From Actinomycetes bacterium (GTDB lineage: Bacteria > Actinomycetota > Actinomycetes > Actinomycetales > Microbacteriaceae), in NCBI GenBank assembly GCA_023457615.1, contig JAEWKY010000136.1:1-20997 (forward strand): a stretch of 20,997 nucleotides of DNA. The letters run 5' to 3'. The notes under the pieces were generated by a model, which was not told where the DNA came from, did not search any database, and saw only the letters and a program-made list of their open reading frames with translations. Of this stretch, positions 9,029-17,140 are shown piece after piece. The position numbers and the translations under genes are program-made. The first letter of the stretch is position 1. Every line of letters starts with the position of its first letter.

Positions 9029-11098
9029 TCAGGCCGCGACGACCCCGATCCACAGACCGTCGCGCGCTCGCGTCATCGCCACGTACAGCTCGCGTCGCTC
9101 GAGCTCGGTGCGCTCGTCATCGGCACCGACGCGCCCCCGCTCCACGAGCCGGGCCGGAGCATGCGGCACGAGGACGTGCTTGAACTCCAGGCCCTTCGCG
9201 CGCTTCACGGTGCCGACCTTGACGGCGTCGACGATGCGTCCGTCGTACTCGGCGAGGTCGACGGCCGGGATGCCCGCGGAGGCCAGGAGCGCGAGCATCT
9301 CCCGGGTCTGCCGGAGGTAGGCGCCGAGCACGGCGATGTCGCCCAGTCCCGTGCCGGGACCGACGAGTCCCCGGATCCGGGCGACGAGCGCAGCATCCCT
9401 CTCCCGCGGCGACCGGAACCGGGCCACGACGGGCGGCGGGCCATCCCGCACGATCTCGGCCGCATCCCCCGACGACCGCGTGCCGCTCTCGATGTCGACG
9501 TACCCGGCGTCGCCGACGAGCGCCGACGCGAACTCGGCGATCTGCCGGGTGTTGCGGTAGTTGCGGTTGAGCACGACCCCGCGCCCGGCGATCGAGATGC
9601 CGAGCTCGGCGAGCGTGTAGCCGCCCGGGTAGATCGACTGCTGGCCGTCGCCGATCAGGTTGAACGCGTCGGGCGAGTCGCCGACGAGGTGGTGCAGGAA
9701 CCGCACCATCGCGGCGCTCAGGTCTTGGGCCTCGTCGATCACGACGGCGCGATAGCGGGGTGCGTCGCGCCGCACGGCGGCCTCGGCGTGCAGGATGACG
9801 TCGGCGTGGTCCCAGAGGCCGGCGGCGTCGAGAGCGCCCTGATAGGCGAGGTAGAGCCGCCACACCGACCCGCGTTGGGCGTGCCCGAGCCGGCGCTCGC
9901 GCCCGACGCGTCCGCACTCCTCGTAGTCGGCAAGGGTCTCGAGCCCGCGACCCTTGATGACGCGGTCGATCTCCTCTTTCCAGTAGCGATCGTCGGCGTC
10001 GATCCCGCCGACCTCGCCGCGCAGCCCGTGGGTGCGCCAGACCTGCTTCCAGACCGCGTCGGCGCGCCCGGCATCCAGTCGCGAGGGGATGCCGTGGGCA
10101 CGCAGCGCCTTGTGGGCGAGCGCATGGATGCCGCAGAAGTCGACCCGGTCGGCGACGTCGGGTGCGAGCCGCCCGAAGAGCGAGGAGAGCACGTGGGGGA
10201 GCGTCTTGACGTACGTCGTCACGAGCACCCGTCCGGCGCCGGTGCGCGCGAGGTGCGCGGCGCGGTGGAGGCCGACGACGGTCTTGCCCGTGCCCGCCGC
10301 ACCGCGGATGCGGCTGGGGCCGTTGAAGGACCGGCGCACGACGCGCAGCTGATCGGGATGGAGGAACGCCATCCACGTCTCGATCGGGTCGGCGAGCCGA
10401 CCCTCGATCTCGGCGTCCCACAGCTCCTCGACCGTGAGCAGGGCGGGCTCCTCGATCCGGGGCGGTGCCGCCGGATCGTCGACGGTCGTCGGCACGTGAG
10501 GACGCAGATAGGGAGGACATGCCGCCTCGAGCGCTTCGGCCACGCGCGCGACCTCGTCGGGAGCCAGCCGGTCACCGCGCTGGAGGATCCGACGCACCAC
10601 GACGCGCTCCGACATGAGCACGACGCCGTCGACCGTCGCCCACAGGTCGCCACCGGTGGTGAACGCCGCATAGGCGTGCAGCTCGCCCGGTGCGAGCCCC
10701 ACCTCCGTCAGGATGTCGCCGATCGTCTCGCGCAGCGACGCGAGGGTCGAGAACCGCTCGGTCACGTCGTCGTCGCCCTGGAAGACCCGGGTGCCGCGAT
10801 TGTCCCGCTCCACCCGGACATCCGCCCAGGACTTCGCGTCGACGATGAACACTCCCGCCGGCCCGACGACGAGGAAGTCGACCTGTGCTCGCGCCGAGCC
10901 CGGCCAGCGCCGGTCGGCGAGGATGCGGTGGCCGCGATCCGCGAGCACGCTCAGGGTGCGCTCGAGTCGACGCTCGCTCGCGTGCGCCGCGTTGAAGTTC
11001 TCGACCATCCGCCGATGGTCGGCCGCGTACTGCTCGTGCAGGCGCGCGAGCTTCTCGCTCTGCGCCGCCTGGAGCGCGGCCGAGGCGCCTGCGGTCAT
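9029..11098 (-). CDS. NERD-domain UvrD/Rep-type (superfamily 1) DNA helicase
   Basis: 689 aa from the ATG at 11098, which has GGGGGA a few bases upstream; a second ATG at 11125 would add 9 residues. The N-terminal NERD (nuclease-related) domain shows a PD-(D/E)xK-like core, Asp74...Asp87-x-Lys89 (VDFLVVG, FIVDAKSW). The SF1 helicase core follows: Walker A GAAGTGKT (Lys272), motif II VVIDEAQDLS (Asp455-Glu456), motif III GDGQQSIY, motif IV NRNYRNTRQI, motif V GTVKRAKGLEF and motif VI LYVAMTRARD. It probably couples DNA unwinding to cleavage in repair or foreign-DNA processing; which of these is unknown. Divergent from gatB, and 92 bp before the SOS-boxed HNH gene on the same strand. All ATPase motifs are intact. 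Confidence 0.93.
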   Translation of the reverse strand: MTAGASAALQAAQSEKLARLHEQYAADHRRMVENFNAAHASERRLERTLSVLADRGHRILADRRWPGSARAQVDFLVVGPAGVFIVDAKSWADVRVERDNRGTRVFQGDDDVTERFSTLASLRETIGDILTEVGLAPGELHAYAAFTTGGDLWATVDGVVLMSERVVVRRILQRGDRLAPDEVARVAEALEAACPPYLRPHVPTTVDDPAAPPRIEEPALLTVEELWDAEIEGRLADPIETWMAFLHPDQLRVVRRSFNGPSRIRGAAGTGKTVVGLHRAAHLARTGAGRVLVTTYVKTLPHVLSSLFGRLAPDVADRVDFCGIHALAHKALRAHGIPSRLDAGRADAVWKQVWRTHGLRGEVGGIDADDRYWKEEIDRVIKGRGLETLADYEECGRVGRERRLGHAQRGSVWRLYLAYQGALDAAGLWDHADVILHAEAAVRRDAPRYRAVVIDEAQDLSAAMVRFLHHLVGDSPDAFNLIGDGQQSIYPGGYTLAELGISIAGRGVVLNRNYRNTRQIAEFASALVGDAGYVDIESGTRSSGDAAEIVRDGPPPVVARFRSPRERDAALVARIRGLVGPGTGLGDIAVLGAYLRQTREMLALLASAGIPAVDLAEYDGRIVDAVKVGTVKRAKGLEFKHVLVPHAPARLVERGRVGADDERTELERRELYVAMTRARDGLWIGVVAA

Positions 11099-11201
11099 GG
11101 GTCCCCCGATCCTGACGCCTCCCATGCTGGCGAGGCACTCGGGGTCGGTGCCAGCGCCCGTTCAGGGGTCAGGTGCGGCCGACGTGCAGGGAGCGGGCCC
11201 A

Positions 11202-11207
11202 TACGAT
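11202..11207 (+). promoter_or_regulatory. -10 box of gatB (probably leaderless)
   Basis: TACGAT, then 7 nt, then the ATG at 11215. The intervening GGAGGG is too close to the ATG for an ideal Shine-Dalgarno. This independent promoter fits gatB being separated from gatCA. Confidence 0.55.
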
Positions 11208-11214
11208 GGAGGGC

Positions 11215-12732
11215 ATGGCGAAGGCTGAGCTGATGGACTACGACAAGGCGCTCGAGCTCTTCGAGCCCGTGATCGGCCTGGAGATCCACGTCGAGCTGTC
11301 GACGAAGACGAAGATGTTCTCCGACGCCCCGAACCCGGCGAACTCCGAGAACCACGACTCCGACCCGAACACGCTCATCACGCCCGTCGACCTGGGCCTG
11401 CCGGGCTCGCTCCCCGTGGTCAACGAGAAGGCCATCGAGTACGCCATCTCGCTGGGACTCGCGCTCGGCTGCGAGATCGCCACGTCATCCCGGTTCGCGC
11501 GCAAGAACTACTTCTACCCCGACCTCACGAAGAACTACCAGATCAGCCAGTACGACGAGCCGATCGCGTTCGAGGGCTCGGTGTCCGTGGAGCTCGAGGA
11601 CGGAACGCTCGTCGACATCCCGATCGAGCGGGCGCACATGGAGGAGGATGCCGGCAAGCTCACCCACCTCGGGGGCGCGACCGGGCGCATCCACGGTGCG
11701 GAGGCATCCCTCGTCGACTACAACCGTGCGGGTGTTCCACTCGTCGAGATCGTGACGAAGCCGATCTTCATGCCGGAGGGTGCTCACGCGGGCGAGGTCG
11801 CGAAGGCGTACGTCGGCACGGTGCGAGACATCGTGCGCGCGCTCGGCATCTCGGAGGCGCGCATGGAGCGCGGCAACCTGCGCTGCGACGCGAACGTGTC
11901 GCTGCGCCCGCGGGGGACCACGAAGCTGGGGACCCGCACGGAGACGAAGAACGTCAACTCGCTGCGCACGGTGGATCGCGCGGTGCGGTACGAGATCCAG
12001 CGGCAGGCCGCCATCCTCGCCGCCGGGGGCACGATCACGCAGGAGACCCGTCACTGGCACGAAGACCGCGGCGTCACCTCGGCGGGGCGCCCGAAGTCGG
12101 ATGCCGACGACTACCGCTACTTCCCGGAGCCCGACCTGCTGCCCGTCGAGCCCGATCCTGCGCTCGTCGCTTCGTTGCGTGCCGCTCTGCCCGAGGCGCC
12201 GGCCGTGCGTCGGCGGCGGCTGCGCGAGACGTGGGGGTTCACGGAGCTCGAGTTCCGCGATGTCGCCAACGCCGGCCTGCTCGTCGAGATCGAGGAGACC
12301 GTCGCCGCGGGCGCGGCCCCCGCGCAGGCGCGCAAGTGGTGGACCGGTGAGATCGCGCGCCTCGCGAACGCGTCGGGCGTGGAGCCCGCATCCCTCGTGT
12401 CGCCGCTGCATGTGTCGGAACTTATCGCCCTCGTCGAGTCGGGCGAGTTGACCGACCGCCTGGCTCGGGAGGCGCTCGCCGGAGTCGTGGCTGGGGAGGG
12501 GCGTCCGTCGGAGGTCGTCGCCGCCCGCGGTCTCGCGGTGGTGTCGGATGACGGGGCTCTCCTGGCCGCGATCGACGAGGCTCTGGCGGCGCAGCCGGAT
12601 GTGCTCGAGAAGCTGCGGGACGGCAAGGTGCAGGCGGCCGGTGCGATCATCGGCGCCGTCATGAAGGCGATGGGCGGGTCGGCGGATGCTGCCCGCGTGC
12701 GGGAGCTCGTGCTGGAGCGCGCGCAGGGCTGA
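11215..12732 (+). CDS. gatB: Asp-tRNA(Asn)/Glu-tRNA(Gln) amidotransferase subunit B
   Basis: The 505-aa tRNA-binding kinase/transamidase subunit of GatCAB. It phosphorylates the misacylated Glu or Asp and accepts ammonia from GatA. Clear family blocks: [19 protein letters not shown] at the N-terminus, [73 protein letters not shown] and YRYFPEPDL. The C-terminal YqeY-like helical tail ends in LREL-type helices and [18 protein letters not shown]. The ATG at 11215 fits the -10 spacing and conserved start; further upstream starts (11173, 11206) do not. Genes for the partner subunits lie at 5187-6988. The base composition is normal for the window up to its end, after which it changes sharply. Confidence 0.97.
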   Translation: MAKAELMDYDKALELFEPVIGLEIHVELSTKTKMFSDAPNPANSENHDSDPNTLITPVDLGLPGSLPVVNEKAIEYAISLGLALGCEIATSSRFARKNYFYPDLTKNYQISQYDEPIAFEGSVSVELEDGTLVDIPIERAHMEEDAGKLTHLGGATGRIHGAEASLVDYNRAGVPLVEIVTKPIFMPEGAHAGEVAKAYVGTVRDIVRALGISEARMERGNLRCDANVSLRPRGTTKLGTRTETKNVNSLRTVDRAVRYEIQRQAAILAAGGTITQETRHWHEDRGVTSAGRPKSDADDYRYFPEPDLLPVEPDPALVASLRAALPEAPAVRRRRLRETWGFTELEFRDVANAGLLVEIEETVAAGAAPAQARKWWTGEIARLANASGVEPASLVSPLHVSELIALVESGELTDRLAREALAGVVAGEGRPSEVVAARGLAVVSDDGALLAAIDEALAAQPDVLEKLRDGKVQAAGAIIGAVMKAMGGSADAARVRELVLERAQG

Positions 12733-12811
12733 GCGAATGCATGGCTCGCGCGGAGCTGGCCGAGGACTTTCACGCCCGCAGGTAACCCCATGAGTGGTGC
12801 CGTTCGCTATG

Positions 12812-12829
12812 TTCGTCCTAACGGACGAA
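12812..12829 (+). promoter_or_regulatory. 7-bp inverted repeat before the HerA-like gene
   Basis: TTCGTCC-TAAC-GGACGAA, perfect, ending 15 nt before the ATG. It overlaps the 3' end of a possible -10 (TATGTT, 12808-12813) and contains the only ribosome-binding-like purines (GAAGGGG follows). It could be an operator or a leader hairpin. Confidence 0.4.
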
Positions 12830-12844
12830 GGGGCTCGCTAGACA

Positions 12845-14791
12845 ATGGCATCAATTCGTTCGCGCCTCGAGAATTTTGGCGTTGCCGACCGTGCCGCGGG
12901 AGTGCGGGACCGGCTTTACGTCGCTCTACCGGCCATGATCGTCTTCACCGTCCTTGGCGCGTTCGCCAGCAGCGAGGCCTTCTGGGTTCAGTGGTGGTTC
13001 TACGTCGGTCTCGGCGTCTTCTTCTCCGGAGTGTTCCTAGAGCCCTTCTTCGGGACGGCGCGAGCGTGTCTCGCCAATTCCCTGGCGGCGATTGGTGCGT
13101 TCTTCTCTGCCGATAGGTCGCGACTAGAACCCCTTTGGACCATCTTCCTCTTGCTGGCGCTCGTTCTCCTTGTCGCGGCAATTCTTGCCGCCGTGCTTCC
13201 GGGTTCCGGGCGAGCGAAGAGCATGCTCAATCGAGTCTCCACGTGGGGCACGTCCTCTCTCTTTGGCGCTGTTGCGCTGCTCCTCGAGTCGACGTCCGCG
13301 GTGGCCACCGGTGACCCGAACCCTGTGCTCCTTGCGGTAGGCACGGTGTCACTGGTGGTCGGTGTGCGTTTGCGACTTAGCTATTTTCGAAGCCGCGACG
13401 TCTTATTCCTCTCACCGGTCGTTGTCGACTCGATTGGCCCGAACATGTTGCTCTTAGAGGGTGTAGCGGCCTCCCTCGACCCAGGTACGGAGGTTGTCGT
13501 CCAGCCAAGTGGGATCGTCGGGACTTTCCTCGGTCGCCTTCCGGGACCATTCGGTCCGAGAGCGCTGGTTGCAGTAGGCGCAGAGTGGCACAGCGTCGCG
13601 CCCAGGTTGCCGTCGCACGTCAGCCTTGAGAAGACATCGGAGACCGAGCGTGTGCTGGGGCTCGTAGGTGCGGGGTCGGACACTTCTCAGGTCCGATTTG
13701 CGATGGCCGCTGGGAGCAGGATCGGTGATCCCGCGACGGTTCGGGTCGGCGACGACGACGTGCTCTACCAAGTCGCATCTCAAGGGTTGGTCGACTATCG
13801 GTGGGATGATTCTCGCGCGGTAATCGCAGAGGCCACTGCGTTACAAGTAGGTCAAGTGGACGGCGGACGACTCCGTCTCGTTCAGCGAGTACCTGACCCG
13901 TTTGTCGAGCTACGGTCTGCAGGGCACGTCGTGGGGGCGGGCCTCCCTGCAGGGCATGTGCGTCTAGGCCTGCTAAAGGGGACGGACTTTCCTATTGGCC
14001 TCGCGCTTGACGCCTCCGTGCGAGGTCACACCGCGGTGCTCGGGATGTCGGGCATGGGCAAGACGGTCGTGGCCCAACGGGTATGTCACGCAGTTGCGAC
14101 CGCGAATCAGGTTGTAGCGCTCGACGTTACCGGTGAGTACCGCAAGAACCTGGGGTTCTCTACTTGGGTGAAGGACGACTTCTTGACGGTCGGCGCGCAG
14201 GTATACGAGCCGGTTGGTCCAAACTCGACGCCCGCGATACGAGCGAGAGATTTCGTCCTCAAGGCCCTCGAGACAGGCAACGCCGAGTACGTTGCGGGCA
14301 CCCCTCGAAGCCGTATGGTCTGCTTCGAAGAGGCTCATGGGTTTGTTCCTGAGTGGAACTTCGCGTCTCGAGGCGATGCCGACGCTTCCGCGACGACCGC
14401 GAGCTATGTGATGCAAGCGAGGAAGTATGCTTTGTCGTTTCTCGTGGTCTCGCAACGGACGGCCGTCGTGTCCAAGTCGGTCCTCAGTCAATGCGAGACC
14501 TACATCGTCCTAAGGACAATCGACGACACATCGCTTTCGTACTTCGAGACAATTATGGGTCCAGCGGCTAGACAACTCTTACCCGGGCTAGCCAGACACG
14601 AGGCGCTGTGTTTCGGCCCAGGCCTCAACACGGATGGACCGGTTGTCGTGTCTTTGGAACCGCCGGCTTCGAGTTCAGTCGCCGCATCGATGCCCCTGTC
14701 GACAAGTGCTTCGTCGAGTCCGGCGCTCGGCGCCACATCACCGGCCCAGCCGTCGACGCCCTCGATCGTCGATCTTGACACCCCGTTCTAG
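12845..14791 (+). CDS. HerA/DUF87-type ATPase with N-terminal membrane domain
   Basis: A 648-aa protein. Residues about 22-180 contain roughly five hydrophobic segments, so it should sit in the membrane. A soluble region follows (about 185-385, possibly including a HAS-barrel-like part) and then a HerA/FtsK-fold ATPase: Walker A GMSGMGKT (Lys406), Walker B MVCFEEAH (Glu495-Glu496, Glu where Asp is usual) and the sensor/arginine-finger region SQRTAVVSKSVLSQCETYIV with LRT. A Ser/Pro/Ala-rich tail of about 50 residues ends the protein. HerA ATPases are hexameric DNA translocases, often paired with a nuclease in end resection or phage defence; no nuclease is adjacent here. Composition is clearly lower in GC than gatB, and TTA codons occur at DVLFL, NMLLLEG, TALQVG and RQLLPG. 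This suggests acquisition by transfer. Substrate and partner are unknown. Confidence 0.82.
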   Translation: MASIRSRLENFGVADRAAGVRDRLYVALPAMIVFTVLGAFASSEAFWVQWWFYVGLGVFFSGVFLEPFFGTARACLANSLAAIGAFFSADRSRLEPLWTIFLLLALVLLVAAILAAVLPGSGRAKSMLNRVSTWGTSSLFGAVALLLESTSAVATGDPNPVLLAVGTVSLVVGVRLRLSYFRSRDVLFLSPVVVDSIGPNMLLLEGVAASLDPGTEVVVQPSGIVGTFLGRLPGPFGPRALVAVGAEWHSVAPRLPSHVSLEKTSETERVLGLVGAGSDTSQVRFAMAAGSRIGDPATVRVGDDDVLYQVASQGLVDYRWDDSRAVIAEATALQVGQVDGGRLRLVQRVPDPFVELRSAGHVVGAGLPAGHVRLGLLKGTDFPIGLALDASVRGHTAVLGMSGMGKTVVAQRVCHAVATANQVVALDVTGEYRKNLGFSTWVKDDFLTVGAQVYEPVGPNSTPAIRARDFVLKALETGNAEYVAGTPRSRMVCFEEAHGFVPEWNFASRGDADASATTASYVMQARKYALSFLVVSQRTAVVSKSVLSQCETYIVLRTIDDTSLSYFETIMGPAARQLLPGLARHEALCFGPGLNTDGPVVVSLEPPASSSVAASMPLSTSASSSPALGATSPAQPSTPSIVDLDTPF

Positions 14792-14847
14792 ATCTGGTCA
14801 GCTCCATAGCCAGCCGCCCTTAGTGCCCACATAACAACACCCCGCAA

Positions 14848-14890
14848 CGTAGGCACGTACCTCGGATCCACGGGGCACACGTACCTACGG
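14848..14890. repeat. Short direct and inverted repeats before the DUF4956 remnant
   Basis: CACGTACCT occurs at 14854-14862 and 14878-14886; CGTAGG (14848-14853) is the inverse of CCTACG (14884-14889). They lie in the gap between the HerA-like gene and the DUF4956 pseudogene and may be remains of that gene's control region or an insertion boundary. Confidence 0.35.
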
Positions 14891-14898
14891 GGCACCAC

Positions 14899-15434
14899 GT
14901 GAACCAGTTCCTACTCATCGCGGCAGACCTCGTCGCGATCATCACCCTCACCGCGATCTACTTCGCAAGGCACCGCCGCCGCGACCTCGTCGTCGCGTTT
15001 CCTCACGGTGAATGTGGGCGTGCTCGCCGTAGCCACCATCCTTGGCACGACCGACGTCGCCCTCGGCGTCGGACTCGGACTCTCGGAGTGCTGAGCATCG
15101 TCCGCCTCCGCTCGAGCGAGCTCGCGCAGCATGAGGTCGCTTACTGCTTCGCCGCTCTCGCGATGGGGCTCGTCGCCGGGCTCGGCAGCGCTGACCTCGC
15201 CGTCAGCGGCGGGCTCATGGCGCTCGTGCCCGCCATGATGGTGGTCGGCGACTTCCTCGGACTGCTCAAGCGGTACCGGGAGCAGGTGGTGAACCTCGAC
15301 CAGGCGTACCCGGACGAGACGGCGCTCGAGGCGGCGCTCGAAGGATGCTGGGTGGCCGCGTGCATCGCGTCACGGTGATCGAGCTCGACCTCGTGAATGA
15401 CACCGCGAGAGTCGACATGAAGAGCGATCGATAT
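14899..15434 (+). pseudogene. Frameshifted DUF4956 membrane protein remnant
   Basis: The N-terminus (MNQFLLIAADLVAI..., then RRRDLVVAF) and the middle (GVLSIVRLRSSELAQHEVAY, RYREQVVNLD) match the DUF4956 family. An extra base in the T run at 14998-15000 shifts the frame; the continuation VNVGVLAVATILGTTDVAL is read in the next frame until a lost base near 15082 restores it. Between these points the original frame encodes an Arg/His-rich stretch instead of transmembrane helices. A third shift near 15343 moves LGGRVHRVTVIELDLVNDT into the frame starting at ATG 15345. DUF4956 genes are often found next to polyphosphate-polymerase (VTC) and CotH genes; none are here. GC content is high, as in native genes. 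Sequencing error is an alternative, but three separate errors are unlikely. The end is approximate. Confidence 0.8.
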
Positions 15435-15462
15435 TGTCCGCGCCGACCGTTGCCTGTTCCGC

Positions 15463-15468
15463 TAGGCT
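15463..15468 (+). promoter_or_regulatory. -10 box of the CDP-alcohol phosphatidyltransferase gene
   Basis: TAGGCT, 29 nt before the GTG at 15498. The short leader would carry GAGGAA (15490-15495) as ribosome binding site. This supports a start downstream of the DUF4956 remnant although the open frame extends further 5'. Confidence 0.45.
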
Positions 15469-15497
15469 CCCTCCAACTGTCGATTGGGCGAGGAAAC

Positions 15498-16151
15498 GTG
15501 ACGACAACGATAACCTTGAGGATTGTTTCGCTCGGACCCACGTTGAGCCACCGTCTGAACTCAACTTATGGCCGCGCTCGAGCCGCACTCGTTTACGGTT
15601 TGACGGTCGGGCGCTTTCCGCTCGCGGTCCTGACCGTTGTCGCCTTCCAGCGCGAGTGGGGGATTTTGGCCGTCGCGGTGCTGGGGGCGTTCGTGATCCT
15701 CGACATTTTCGACGGGGTTATCGCGCGCTCCTTCGGTATGGAAACGGCACTCCGGCGGGGCCTGGATGGCGTGATCGACAAGGCATCGGTTCATCTGGTC
15801 GCAGCCTTTGTCTGCATGTGGCTCGACGGTGGCCTGGTCGTGTGGCTGATCCTCATTGGTCGAGACCTGGTGCAGGCGCTGCTCGGCGGCTGGTTGCTAG
15901 TGAAGTTGCGCGTCGTCGCTGCTGGCGCCAAATGGCATCGGTGGTATACCTCGGCCATCGCGGTTTGGGGGGGTGCCGCTCTACTTTTCGGTCAATCCAT
16001 CGTCCCGCTTGCAATTGTCATGATCGTCTTGGCGACTTGGACACTCGGCGACTACATTCGTCAATGTCGCGCATATATGGCAACCCGCGAGCTGCCTTCC
16101 AGGCGACCGCTTGAACTCGAATCCTTGCACAGGGGCAACGGTGACAGATGA
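15498..16151 (+). CDS. CDP-alcohol phosphatidyltransferase-like membrane protein
   Basis: 217 aa from the GTG at 15498, with several hydrophobic helices. CDP-alcohol phosphatidyltransferases make phospholipid head-group linkages from CDP-diacylglycerol (for example PgsA, Cls-like and inositol-phosphate synthases). The signature D-x2-DG-x2-AR-x8-G-x3-D-x3-D is visible as Asp69, Asp72-Gly73, Ala76-Arg77, Asp90 and Asp94. The second Gly is replaced by Arg86. All four metal-binding Asp remain, so activity is possible. The reading frame continues upstream into DUF4956 remnant sequence (to 15345), which I regard as accidental fusion. It overlaps the next gene by 4 bp (ATGA). GC is lower than in the flanks. 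The acceptor alcohol cannot be told. Confidence 0.78.
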   Translation: MTTTITLRIVSLGPTLSHRLNSTYGRARAALVYGLTVGRFPLAVLTVVAFQREWGILAVAVLGAFVILDIFDGVIARSFGMETALRRGLDGVIDKASVHLVAAFVCMWLDGGLVVWLILIGRDLVQALLGGWLLVKLRVVAAGAKWHRWYTSAIAVWGGAALLFGQSIVPLAIVMIVLATWTLGDYIRQCRAYMATRELPSRRPLELESLHRGNGDR

Positions 16152-16855
16152 GCAGTGCCGCACAGGTCGTCGGCGCTAGTCCGACTCCCGAGTATCTCAC
16201 GCTTCCCGAGCAAGGAATGTGGGTGGGGCTGGCTACCGGGTTCTCGTTGCTCTGGGCCTCGATCGCGACGGAATTGGCTCGCACGTACTGGGGATTCGAG
16301 CCCAACCCTCTACCTGGCGGCTCGGGGTTCGCCATTCTCGGCGTCGTAGCGGCGGCACTGTGGTTCGCCTTCGTCTTCAACGTCGATGCCCTGCGGCAAT
16401 CCATTGCCAAGGTGACGAGGCGTAGGTCGGAGTTGCTTGCGGCGACCCTTCGCCGCACGGGGGCTGGCCGGTTGTATGCCGAGAAGCGTCACGGCATCGG
16501 AGTTGCCCTGCTGTTCCTCCTCGTCGTCTTGTGCGTCGGCCTATTGGGTTGGTACACCCTCGGGTCTGAGGGGCCCGCTCACAGCCCGTTCGCCGACGCG
16601 CTTCTTGCCGTGGTCTTGCTGTCGCCGTTCATCTCGAATCGGTGGTTCACCGCGCTTGCGGTGTTGCCTGTTGTGCTCTCCGCTTTCGTCGTGGTGGCGT
16701 TCCTCGAGCCGGTCATCTACCCCGGGCACGAAGCCGCATCCCCCGACCTGCTTCACGTTCTCAACACCTGCGTCACGACCGCTGTCGCGGTGCTGATCGC
16801 CGTGGCCATCAAGTACTCGGAGCAGCAGCCGCCCGAGGGCGCGACCGCCGACTAG
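16148..16855 (+). CDS. Unknown six-helix membrane protein
   Basis: A 235-aa protein not recognised as any family. Likely membrane segments are at about residues 24-44, 60-79, 117-137, 150-163, 166-188 and 207-223. A basic cytosolic loop (about 86-116, KVTRRRSELLAATLRRTG...EKRHG) sits between helices 2 and 3. There is no catalytic motif that I can name. The ATG overlaps the stop of the phosphatidyltransferase-like gene, so the two are almost certainly co-translated and perhaps functionally linked, for example in modifying or transporting the lipid product; this is inference. GC content is low for the window, as for the previous gene. The frame is intact. Confidence 0.7.
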   Translation: MSSAAQVVGASPTPEYLTLPEQGMWVGLATGFSLLWASIATELARTYWGFEPNPLPGGSGFAILGVVAAALWFAFVFNVDALRQSIAKVTRRRSELLAATLRRTGAGRLYAEKRHGIGVALLFLLVVLCVGLLGWYTLGSEGPAHSPFADALLAVVLLSPFISNRWFTALAVLPVVLSAFVVVAFLEPVIYPGHEAASPDLLHVLNTCVTTAVAVLIAVAIKYSEQQPPEGATAD

Positions 16856-16869
16856 TTTCGTCGCCAGCG

Positions 16870-17140
16870 TCAGGCCGGCGGCCAGACCGCGATGATGAGC
16901 GCCATGATGACGATCGTCACGAGCTCTTGCGCGCAGTTGAGCACCGTGAGCTTCGTTGTGCGGCGGTCGAGCTGGTCGCGCGTGATGACCGCGCGGCCGT
17001 AAATCCCGCCCAGAGGATCACGCCCGTGACGAGGGCGTTCACTAGGAACGATCCGCCGTAGAACTGGACGAGATCCAGACCGCGCCGGCGAGACCCACGC
17101 GGTCACGAACGACACGATGAGGGTGACGACGATGGGGCGG
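16870..17140 (-). pseudogene. 5'-truncated, frameshifted DUF1761 membrane protein remnant
   Basis: Read on the minus strand, RRPIVVTLIVSFVTAWV (from about 17140) continues after a frameshift near 17070-17095 as LDLVQFYGGSFLVNALVTG and VILWAGFTAAR, then after another shift near 17000 as VITRDQLDRRTTKLTVLNCA and the C-terminus ELVTIVIMALIIAVWPPA before the stop at 16870. This is the C-terminal two thirds of a small DUF1761-type membrane protein. The N-terminal helix and start codon are missing; the sequence changes at about 17140 to an OsmC fragment on the other strand. Confidence 0.68.

Noticed and set aside
8937..9053. HNH gene starting at 9053 or 9005
   Set aside because: Would place the LexA box and promoter inside the coding region and overlap the helicase end; no ribosome site supports it.
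11173..11214. Earlier gatB start
   Set aside because: The extra residues are not like GatB, and the -10 box overlaps them; ATG 11215 fits both homology and spacing.
9023..11233. Long plus-strand open frame opposite the NERD helicase
   Set aside because: The minus strand carries all SF1 helicase motifs; this frame is its antisense shadow.
12733..12844. tRNA or attachment site at the edge of the low-GC island
   Set aside because: No cloverleaf and no matching direct repeat at the other edge (around 16856) could be seen, and no integrase is present.
15345..15497. Longer N-terminus for the CDP-alcohol transferase (268 aa)
   Set aside because: The first part is DUF4956 C-terminal sequence; a -10 box and GAGGAA site point to the GTG at 15498.
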